Shown in pieces: positions 57,419-64,000 of a DNA stretch of 64,000 bases. The translations under genes and the position numbers were made by a program. Positions within the stretch are counted from its first letter, which is position 1; each line of letters starts with the position of its first letter. The DNA is from Pseudomonas viridiflava (GTDB lineage: Bacteria > Pseudomonadota > Gammaproteobacteria > Pseudomonadales > Pseudomonadaceae): contig NZ_UTHA01000014.1 of NCBI RefSeq assembly GCF_900582195.1, positions 1 to 64,000 on the forward strand, written 5' to 3'. The notes under the pieces were generated by a model. The model ran no database searches and was not told where the DNA came from. It saw nothing but the letters and a program-made list of their open reading frames with translations.

Positions 57419-59542
57419 CTAGAACTCCAGCTCGGCACTGAAGTACATCACACGACGCTCGTCGTAATTGTTGTCGACGAAGGTGGTCGGCTCATGGTCG
57501 AGGCGCTGTTGCAACACGCCCGCCAGTTGCAGCTGTGCTTTGCCCAGCGCAATGCGTTTGGCGATGCGTGTGTCGACCCGTTCGAAACGGTAGCCGTTGA
57601 GTGCGTTGTCGCCGTAATAGAAGAGGGCGCTGTTCCAGCCATGGCCCCAGTCGCGCAGCCAACCGGCGGAACCGCTGTTACGCGAAGTGAATTGCTGATC
57701 CAGCGGATTGCTCGCCTCGGCATCGACAAAGGCGTAAGTGAAGCGCAAACGGTCGGCCAGGCTCACGCGCCAATCGAGCTGGGTTTCGGTGCCACGAAAC
57801 CGCGAGCTGTTGGCGTTGCTGGCGATGTATTGGTTATTGCGCAGCGGTTCACTGATCATTCCGGTGATCTCGTCGTAGAACAGCTTCACATCGAGGGCCA
57901 GACCGAGTTCGGCGAAATAGCCGTTGTAGCCCAGCTCCCGCGAGCGCATGTGTTCCTGATCGAGATCGCCCGGGCCACGGGTCTTGACGAAGTAGCGCGC
58001 CGACGACTGGCCGTAAGCCGAGGGCCGCAGGTTGCTGACCTGATAGCTCCAGTTGACATTGTTCTCGAACATGTCCGGCGAGCGGATCGCTTCCGAGTAC
58101 ACCGCGCGCAAGCCGTGGCGCGGGTTGATCAGGTAATTGACGGCGAAACGCGGGGTCAGCGAACTGCCGATCAGTTGCGTGTTTTCAAACATCGCGCCGC
58201 CCTGCACCAGCCAGTGTTCGGTGGCACGCCATTCCAGTTGGCCGAACGCGCGCCACGTGGTGTCGTCCAGCGTGCCGTTGAAGTAAGTTTCGGAGTCGGC
58301 GCGGTCGTAACGGTAGTTCATGCCGCTGACCAGACGCAGGCTGTCGGACAGACTGAGGGTGTCCTGCACTTCGAGGTCGTAGCGCGACTCCCGGGCGCTC
58401 TGATCGATGTCGCCGCACAGGGTTCGGCTCGCACCGTTGCGCCACTGATCGAGCACTTGATTGGCCAGGGCCATTTCTTGCGGCGTGCCGGGCGCCGCGC
58501 CGGGGCCGGTGAACTGCGTGATATTGCGCGCCAGGCGCTCGGTGTAATTCGGGTTGAGCTGCCACAGCTGTGTCAATTCGGGGCTGAACGATACTTCGGC
58601 ATCGCAGGCGCGCCAGATTTGCTGACGATCCCAGTGTTGCGCCGAGCCTTGTATATAAAGGCTGTGCTCCGGGTTGATGTCGAGGTTCCAGCGCACCGAA
58701 CCGGCGTAATCCTTGGCCACCACGTCGGAATTGTTTCCGGCGGCGGTAATCCCGGAGAACACCGGACGGTAGGTATACGGCCGCTGGTTTGTCCCGTCCT
58801 TGGCGTTGACCTGCCAGTCGAGGCTCTGGTTGTCGCTGAGCGTGTGGCTGACCGCGAGACTGAAGCGATTCAAACGGCGGCTGTCACGGTAGTCGGCACC
58901 GCTGCGATCGCTGTCGAAGCCGTCATCTTCCTGACCCGACAACGACAAGCGCAAATCACCGCCATTCCAGCCGGTGCCCTGGCTGGCATAAAAGTCATTG
59001 ATGCCGCGCTGGCCACGGGTGTATTTCAACCGCGTGCCGTGGCTGTCTGCCGGGTGGCGGGTAATGATGTTGACCACTGCCATCAGCGCGTTGGCGCCGT
59101 AGCTGACGGTGTTGGGGCCGCGAAAGACTTCGATGCGCTCGATGTCTTCCATGGCCACCGGAATATCGCTCCAGTCCACTGTGGACAATCCGGCGCGATA
59201 CACCGAACGGCCGTCGATCAGCACTTGCATGCGCCGCGCTTCGCTGGCGTTGGTGCCGTGGTAATTGACTGCCGCCTGATTGCCGTTGATGTTGCCGACC
59301 ATCATCCCCGGCACCAGCCGCAGCAGTTCGCTGATGTCGCGGGCACCGCTGGCGTTGATCAGTTCGCTGTCGAGTACGGTCATGCTTCCCGGCACTTCCG
59401 CCGGCGTCTGTTTCAGGCGCGTGGCTGTCAGCACCTGCGGCAGTGCTTCGCTGTCGACAAACAGATCGTCGGCCTGCAAAACCGGGCTGAACAGCAGCGC
59501 CAGAAGCAGAGACGAACGCGGAGGAAGAGAACCGACGGACAC
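57419..59542 (-). CDS. TonB-dependent outer membrane receptor
   Basis: The 707-residue protein starts with GTG, has a signal peptide (SLLLALLFSPVLQADDL), and a plug domain (residues ~35-150: LTATRLKQTPAEVPGSMTVLDSELI, ISELLRLVPGMMVG, IERIEVFRGPNTVSYGANALMAVVNIITRHP). The 22-stranded barrel ends in an aromatic residue (SAELEF), as outer membrane barrels do. No signalling extension of the FecA type is present. It is the first gene of an operon with a binding protein and a hybrid kinase. The ligand cannot be inferred. Confidence 0.88.
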   Translation of the reverse strand: MSVGSLPPRSSLLLALLFSPVLQADDLFVDSEALPQVLTATRLKQTPAEVPGSMTVLDSELINASGARDISELLRLVPGMMVGNINGNQAAVNYHGTNASEARRMQVLIDGRSVYRAGLSTVDWSDIPVAMEDIERIEVFRGPNTVSYGANALMAVVNIITRHPADSHGTRLKYTRGQRGINDFYASQGTGWNGGDLRLSLSGQEDDGFDSDRSGADYRDSRRLNRFSLAVSHTLSDNQSLDWQVNAKDGTNQRPYTYRPVFSGITAAGNNSDVVAKDYAGSVRWNLDINPEHSLYIQGSAQHWDRQQIWRACDAEVSFSPELTQLWQLNPNYTERLARNITQFTGPGAAPGTPQEMALANQVLDQWRNGASRTLCGDIDQSARESRYDLEVQDTLSLSDSLRLVSGMNYRYDRADSETYFNGTLDDTTWRAFGQLEWRATEHWLVQGGAMFENTQLIGSSLTPRFAVNYLINPRHGLRAVYSEAIRSPDMFENNVNWSYQVSNLRPSAYGQSSARYFVKTRGPGDLDQEHMRSRELGYNGYFAELGLALDVKLFYDEITGMISEPLRNNQYIASNANSSRFRGTETQLDWRVSLADRLRFTYAFVDAEASNPLDQQFTSRNSGSAGWLRDWGHGWNSALFYYGDNALNGYRFERVDTRIAKRIALGKAQLQLAGVLQQRLDHEPTTFVDNNYDERRVMYFSAELEF

Positions 59543-59738
59543 AACACAGCCTTGAAAGCAAAGAATTGGCGCGCATGTTAACCGAGGGCAGTGACTTTTC
59601 CAGTCACGTTGCAGGCATTTTCCTAGGTTTTATTGGTCTTCTTCCTACAAGTGTCGGTAATTGTTGCCGGGGCTGGCCGCGCGTTGGCCGCCCCGTATAA
59701 TGCCGGCATCGCCACTGGTATGGATTAACGGATTGCAT

Positions 59739-60764
59739 ATGACTGAACAGCGCCCGATTGCGGTCCTGGGAGGCGGAAGTTTTGGTACCGCCGTGGCCAA
59801 TCTATTGGCCGAGAACGGCCATCAAGTCCGGCAGTGGATGCGTGACCCCGAGCAGGCCGAGGCCATCCGGGTCAATCGCGAAAACCCGCGTTACCTCAAA
59901 GGCATCAAGATTCTGCCGGGCGTGACCGCGGTCACCGACCTGCAGGCAACCCTCGACGCCTGTGATTTGTGCTTTGTCGCCTTGCCGTCCAGCGCCTTGC
60001 GCACGGTGCTCGCCGCCCACGCCGAGCGCCTGAGCGGCAAGATGCTGGTCAGCCTGACCAAGGGCATCGAAGCGCAGACCTTCAAGCTGATGAGCCAGAT
60101 TCTCGAAGAAATCGCCCCGCAGGCGCGCATCGGCGTGTTGTCCGGGCCGAACCTTGCGCGCGAGATTGCTGAGCACGCACTGACCGCCACCGTGGTCGCC
60201 AGTGAAGACGAAGAACTGTGCAAAGCCGTGCAAGCCGCGCTGCACGGTCGCACCTTCCGCGTGTATGCCAGCGCCGACCGTTTCGGCGTCGAGTTGGGCG
60301 GGGCGTTGAAAAACGTTTACGCGATCATCGCCGGCATGGCGGTGGCGCTGGAAATGGGCGAGAACACCAAGAGTATGCTGATCACCCGCGCATTGGCGGA
60401 AATGACCCGCTTTGCGGTGAATCAGGGCGCTAATCCCATGACCTTCCTCGGTCTGGCCGGTGTCGGCGATCTGATCGTGACCTGTTCGTCGCCGAAGAGT
60501 CGCAACTATCAAGTCGGTTTTGCCCTGGGGCAGGGCTTGAACCTCGACGAAGCGGTGTCGCGCCTCGGTGAAGTGGCTGAAGGGGTCAACACCTTGAAGG
60601 TGCTCAAGGCCAAGTCCCAGGAAGTCGGCGTGTACATGCCGCTGGTCGCCGGGCTGCATGCGATCCTGTTCGAAGGACGCACGCTGGAGCAGGTGATCGG
60701 TCTACTGATGCGAGCCGAGCCGAAAACCGACGTCGATTTTATTTCCACCAGTGGTTTCAACTGA
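59739..60764 (+). CDS. gpsA: NAD(P)+-dependent glycerol-3-phosphate dehydrogenase GpsA
   Basis: The 341-residue enzyme makes sn-glycerol 3-phosphate for phospholipids. It has the nucleotide loop [42 protein letters not shown], and the catalytic Lys in [17 protein letters not shown]. The start at 59739 gives [14 protein letters not shown]. It begins the gpsA-DUF4389-sixA group, with 21- and -4-base spacing. Confidence 0.95.
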   Translation: MTEQRPIAVLGGGSFGTAVANLLAENGHQVRQWMRDPEQAEAIRVNRENPRYLKGIKILPGVTAVTDLQATLDACDLCFVALPSSALRTVLAAHAERLSGKMLVSLTKGIEAQTFKLMSQILEEIAPQARIGVLSGPNLAREIAEHALTATVVASEDEELCKAVQAALHGRTFRVYASADRFGVELGGALKNVYAIIAGMAVALEMGENTKSMLITRALAEMTRFAVNQGANPMTFLGLAGVGDLIVTCSSPKSRNYQVGFALGQGLNLDEAVSRLGEVAEGVNTLKVLKAKSQEVGVYMPLVAGLHAILFEGRTLEQVIGLLMRAEPKTDVDFISTSGFN

Positions 60765-60785
60765 GACCCCAGCACGGAGCAAGCC

Positions 60786-61133
60786 ATGAACGATCCGAAA
60801 ACCGAAGCCAAGTACGAATCCATCCTCCTGCGCGTGCTGTGGATGATCGTCTACGTGCTGGTCTGGCAAGTGGCGCAGTTCATCCTCGGCGCGGTGGTGC
60901 TGGTGCAACTGATCTATCGTTTGATCTATGGCGCGCCGAGCGCCAGCCTGATGAACTTCGGCGACAGCCTGAGCCAGTTTCTGGCGCAGATCGGCCGCTT
61001 CGGCAGTTTTCACAGCGACCAGAAACCGTGGCCGTTCGCCGATTGGCCAGCCCCGCGTGCTCCGGAAGGTGAGGCGCCACATGCCGTCGCGCCAGCGCCG
61101 CATCCGGTTCGAGATGAGGAACCCAAACTATGA
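60786..61133 (+). CDS. DUF4389 membrane protein
   Basis: The 115-residue protein has a strongly hydrophobic N-terminal half (ILLRVLWMIVYVLVWQVAQFILGAVVLVQLIYRLIYG). Then comes the DUF4389 pattern NFGDSLSQFLAQIGRFGSFHSDQKPWPF and a Pro/Ala-rich tail. Its stop overlaps the sixA start (ATGA). Function unknown; it may be a small partner of lipid or envelope proteins. Confidence 0.78.
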   Translation: MNDPKTEAKYESILLRVLWMIVYVLVWQVAQFILGAVVLVQLIYRLIYGAPSASLMNFGDSLSQFLAQIGRFGSFHSDQKPWPFADWPAPRAPEGEAPHAVAPAPHPVRDEEPKL

Positions 61134-61582
61134 AACTCTGGGTGTTGCGTCACGGTGAGGCCGTGCCTCACGGGTCGAAGATCGATTCCGAGCGGGAATT
61201 GACCGAACACGGCCGTAAAGAAGCCTTGAGCAGCGCCGCGCATTTGATCGGCCAGCCGCTGACGGCGATTTACGCCAGCCCTTATCTGCGCGCGCAGCAG
61301 ACTGCGCAGATTGTCCGTGAGGCGCTGGGTTTCGAGCCGGAGATTCGCACGGTCGAGTGGCTGACGCCGGAGACCGATCCGGACAAGGTCGCCGAGCAAC
61401 TGGTGGCGGTGAGCAATGTCCTGCTGGTCAGCCACAATCCGTTGGTGGGCAATTTGCTGAGCTATTTGCAACATGGCGCCGGCTATCCGCCGGAGAAGGT
61501 CAGCACGGCCGGCCTGGCCGAACTGGAAAGCCCAGAGCTGCTGATCGGCTCGATGACCCTTAACAGCCTCAAACATCCGTAA
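61130..61582 (+). CDS. sixA: Phosphohistidine phosphatase SixA
   Basis: The 150-residue protein is a histidine-phosphatase-superfamily enzyme. It has the RHG motif (VLRHGEAVPHG), SPYLRAQQTA and a second His in LLVSHNPLVGNLL. SixA removes phosphate from His on HPt domains and, in E. coli, from the nitrogen PTS. In this window the only HPt is in GacS; a hybrid kinase lies 5 kb away. Its start overlaps the upstream stop. Confidence 0.92.
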   Translation: MKLWVLRHGEAVPHGSKIDSERELTEHGRKEALSSAAHLIGQPLTAIYASPYLRAQQTAQIVREALGFEPEIRTVEWLTPETDPDKVAEQLVAVSNVLLVSHNPLVGNLLSYLQHGAGYPPEKVSTAGLAELESPELLIGSMTLNSLKHP

Positions 61583-61594
61583 CGCTGATCCCTT

Positions 61595-61683
61595 GCGGGA
61601 GCGAGCTTGCTCGCGAAAGCGGCGTGTCATTCATCATTTATGTGTCTGACACACTGCATTCGCGAGCAAGCTCGCTCCCACAC
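61595..61683. repeat. REPIN (~90 bp)
   Basis: Outward REP copies, one with TGCGGGAG in place of TGTGGGAG, lie just after sixA. Confidence 0.9.
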
Positions 61684-61723
61684 TGGTTTCTGCCAACCCA
61701 TGAAATTATTTGTTTGAAAATTC

Positions 61724-61745
61724 CAACCAAGCACTTGCTTGGTTG
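61724..61745. promoter_or_regulatory. Palindromic operator before the acyl-CoA synthetase gene
   Basis: CAACCAAGC and GCTTGGTTG are perfect 9-base inverted arms around ACTT, 40 bp before the start codon. It has the form of a TetR-family operator of fatty-acid genes. Confidence 0.6.
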
Positions 61746-61785
61746 ACTACGCTTGCTCCAGACCCAAAAAACAGGAGCGAGTCGC

Positions 61786-63441
61786 ATGTCTGCCGCATTT
61801 CGTTTGCCGCTGGACGTGTTTTACGAACGTGAAGCCCGGCACCCGCGCCAGCGCTTTCTCGTGCAGCCCATCGGCGGCGGCCAGGTCGAGACGCTGAGCT
61901 GGGCTGACGTCGGCCATCAGGCTCGTTGCGCCGCGCATTGGCTGCGTGCCCGCGAGTTGCCGCAAGGCAGCCACATCGCCCTGATCTCGAAAAACTGCGC
62001 GCACTGGATCATCGCCGACCTGGCGATCTGGATGGCCGGGCACGTCTCCGTTCCGTTGTATCCCAATCTCACCGCCGACTCAGTGGCGCAAGTGCTCAAT
62101 CATTCGGAAAGCGTCCTGGCGTTTATTGGCAAGCTCGACGACTGGCCGGGCATGTCCAAAGGTGTGCCGGCGGATCTGCCGACCATCAGCCTGCCGCTGC
62201 ACCCGCCCGGGGATTTCGATTTCAGCTGGGCCGACTTGCAGCGCAGCTCACCGATTCAGGACGATCCGCGCCCGGCGGCCGAGCAGCTGGCGACGATTAT
62301 CTACACCTCCGGCACCACCGGCCTGCCCAAAGGCGTGATGCACAGTTTTGCCAATCTGGGTTTCGCCACGACACGCGGCACGCAACTGTTCGGGCTTAAC
62401 GAGAACGACCGGCTGCTGTCGTACCTGCCGCTGTGCCATGTCGCCGAGCGGATGTTCGTGGAACTGGCGTCCATCTATACCGGGCAAACCGTGTTCTTTG
62501 CCGAGAGCCTCGACACCTTCATCACCGATCTGAAGCGTGCGCGGCCAACCGCGATGTTCGGCGTGCCGCGGATCTGGACCAAATTCCAGATGGGCGTGTA
62601 CAGCAAGATTCCGGCGAAGCGTCTGGATTTTCTCCTTGGCCTGCCATTCATTGGCAAACGGGTCGGGCACAAAGTGCTGGCGGGCCTGGGGCTGGACGCC
62701 TTGCGCGTGGCGCTGTCCGGCGCTGCTCCGGTGCCGCAGACGTTGCTCGCCTGGTATCAGAAACTCGGCCTCGGTGTACTGGAGGTCTATGGCATGACCG
62801 AGGGCTGCGGTTACTCGCACATCTGCCTGCCGGGGCAATACAAGCAGGGCTGGATTGGCAAGCCATGCCCGGATGTCGAGGTGCGCATCGATGAGCTGGG
62901 CGAGGTGCAGGTGCGCAGTCAGGCGAACATGCTCGGCTACTTCAAGGAACCGCAGAAAACCGCCGAGACCCTGACCGGGGACGGCTTTCTGCGCACCGGC
63001 GACAAGGGTGAGCAGGATGCCGAAGGGCGCTTGCGCCTGACCGGTCGACTCAAGGAAATCTTCAAGACCAGCAAGGGCAAATACGTCGCCCCGGCGCCGA
63101 TCGAAAATCGCCTGGCCGTGCATTCACGCATCGAACAAGTGTGCGTGGTCGGTGACGGCTTGAGTGCGCCGTTGGGGTTGTGTGTGCTGTCGAGCGTCAA
63201 TCAGGAGGAGGGGCGGGCGAGTCTGCATTCGAGCCTGGAAAAACTCCTGGAGGAGGTCAACGCCGTGCTCGACAAGCACGAACGCCTGCGTCGACTGGTG
63301 GTGGTCAAGGACAGTTGGGCGGTGGAAAACGGCTTCCTCACGCCGACGTTGAAGATCAAGCGCAATGTCATCGAAGACACTTATGGCGCGCGTTTCGAAG
63401 AATGGAGCGAGCACAGCGAAGCGGTGCTGTGGCAGGATTGA
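61786..63441 (+). CDS. AMP-binding acyl-CoA synthetase
   Basis: The 551-residue enzyme adenylates a carboxylic acid and joins it to CoA. The P-loop is TIIYTSGTTGLPKGVMHSF; the A5 motif is VYGMTEGCGYS; the hinge/A7-A8 text is RTGDKGEQDAEGRLRLTGRLKEIFKTSKGKYVAP. The family resemblance is to long-chain fatty acyl-CoA synthetases. AGGAG lies at 61773-61777. The following thioesterase gene (31-base gap) is likely in the same operon, so the two may set the level of one acyl-CoA. Confidence 0.88.
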   Translation: MSAAFRLPLDVFYEREARHPRQRFLVQPIGGGQVETLSWADVGHQARCAAHWLRARELPQGSHIALISKNCAHWIIADLAIWMAGHVSVPLYPNLTADSVAQVLNHSESVLAFIGKLDDWPGMSKGVPADLPTISLPLHPPGDFDFSWADLQRSSPIQDDPRPAAEQLATIIYTSGTTGLPKGVMHSFANLGFATTRGTQLFGLNENDRLLSYLPLCHVAERMFVELASIYTGQTVFFAESLDTFITDLKRARPTAMFGVPRIWTKFQMGVYSKIPAKRLDFLLGLPFIGKRVGHKVLAGLGLDALRVALSGAAPVPQTLLAWYQKLGLGVLEVYGMTEGCGYSHICLPGQYKQGWIGKPCPDVEVRIDELGEVQVRSQANMLGYFKEPQKTAETLTGDGFLRTGDKGEQDAEGRLRLTGRLKEIFKTSKGKYVAPAPIENRLAVHSRIEQVCVVGDGLSAPLGLCVLSSVNQEEGRASLHSSLEKLLEEVNAVLDKHERLRRLVVVKDSWAVENGFLTPTLKIKRNVIEDTYGARFEEWSEHSEAVLWQD

Positions 63442-63472
63442 GCGACCACTAAAACAACAAAGGAAGTCTGCG

Positions 63473-63916
63473 ATGAGTTTGTGGCGTACCACTCCCGACA
63501 TCGAGCAGTTGAACGCGATCCAGAAGAACACCATCGGCGAAGTGCTGGACATCCGCTTCGAAGCATTCGACGAAGCGTCGCTGACCGCGAGCATGGTCAT
63601 CGACCAGCGCACCCATCAGCCCTACGGCTTGCTGCACGGCGGCGCCTCGGTGGTACTGGCGGAAACCGTCGGTTCGATGGCCAGTTATCTATGCATCGAT
63701 GCCAGCAAGTTTTATTGCGTCGGCCTTGAGATCAACGCCAACCATTTGCGCGGCTTGCGTAGTGGGCGGGTGACGGCGGTGGCCAAGCCTATTCATATTG
63801 GTCGCACCACCCATGTATGGGACATTCGCTTGACCAGCGATGAAGGCAAGGCCAGTTGTGTGTCGCGGCTGACGATGGCAGTGGTGCCGTTGGGTGAGCA
63901 GCCGCCGGCGCGTTGA
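63473..63916 (+). CDS. Hotdog-fold acyl-CoA thioesterase (EntH/PaaI-like)
   Basis: The 147-residue protein has the hotdog thioesterase signature YGLLHGGASVVLAETVGSMASYL and continues INANHLRGLRSGRVTAVAKPIHIGRTTHVWDIRL. The Glu in LAETVG is the expected catalytic base. The ATG at 63473 follows AAGGAAG. It probably hydrolyses the products of the adjacent synthetase. Beyond 63916 the window holds no clear gene. Confidence 0.9.
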   Translation: MSLWRTTPDIEQLNAIQKNTIGEVLDIRFEAFDEASLTASMVIDQRTHQPYGLLHGGASVVLAETVGSMASYLCIDASKFYCVGLEINANHLRGLRSGRVTAVAKPIHIGRTTHVWDIRLTSDEGKASCVSRLTMAVVPLGEQPPAR

Positions 63917-64000
63917 TTACCGATTTGCCCATAGTTTTGACCTGACTGTCATCATTCCTGGCAGTTACGGTCATTGCTGTAAGGCGCGGTCTTACGGACA

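Noticed and set aside
54839..59581. Plus-strand frames of 587 and 695 codons over the kinase and TonB receptor genes
   Set aside because: Antisense shadows. The minus-strand proteins have signal peptides, domain motifs and coupled starts.
63789..63974. 61-codon minus-strand frame at the right edge
   Set aside because: Overlaps the thioesterase gene on the other strand, has no ribosome site and no recognisable sequence.

Overview
The window is chromosomal DNA of a fluorescens-group Pseudomonas. The evidence is the gene content and order (flgA/cheV/cheR/flgB, nrdA with a two-component pair, oprH-phoP-phoQ, ldhA-gacS, cysM-rlmD-relA-mazG, fabA-fabB), the protein sequences, and many copies of the extragenic palindrome GTGGGAGCGAGCTTGCTCGC, which is typical of this group. 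Comparisons with P. aeruginosa are from memory and were not computed. Almost everything is core genome. I see no phage, insertion sequence, tRNA or CRISPR array.

Layout. 1-153: 3' end of a 5S rRNA and its terminator. 0.25-7 kb: an LprI-like periplasmic protein, a TPR response regulator with a soluble kinase, a glutamine-synthetase-like ligase and an MFS carrier. 7.1-14.9 kb: flagella and chemotaxis. ycgR/flgZ, flgN, flgM and flgA run leftward; cheV, cheR and flgBCDE run rightward. Their sigma-54 and FliA promoters can be read directly. 15.2-21.2 kb: nrdA (class Ia ribonucleotide reductase, two ATP cones) with a long control region, then an RstAB-like pair. 21.3-28 kb: pcpS, a dienelactone hydrolase, oprH-phoP-phoQ behind an array of PhoP half-sites, and a seven-bladed propeller protein. 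28.1-32.2 kb: an AraC regulator, dctA with sigma-54 promoter and upstream activator sites, and a CoA-transferase. 32.3-40.1 kb: sprT, Yip1 protein, ttcA, Tag-like protein, an arsC-wrbA-DUF2069 operon, small envelope proteins and ldhA. 40.2-45.3 kb: gacS and a PirRS-like pair. 45.7-52 kb: cysM, rlmD, relA, mazG and DUF2058. 52-64 kb: fabB/fabA, a three-gene operon of TonB receptor, periplasmic binding protein and hybrid kinase, then gpsA, sixA, an acyl-CoA synthetase and a thioesterase.

The window is rich in signalling. It holds the TPR regulator with its kinase, CheV/CheR, RstAB-like, PhoPQ, GacS, PirRS-like, a second hybrid kinase and the phosphohistidine phosphatase SixA. Regulatory sites supported by sequence include three sigma-54 promoters (flgA, flgB, dctA), a FliA promoter (flgM), five PhoP half-sites at 11-bp spacing (oprH), an NrdR-like palindrome and a perfect DnaA box (nrdA), and palindromic operators before the fabA and acyl-CoA synthetase genes.

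The strongest candidate for an undescribed system is the 54.6-59.5 kb operon. An outer-membrane receptor, a periplasmic binding protein and a membrane hybrid kinase are translationally packed together, which suggests a ligand-sensing relay across the envelope.
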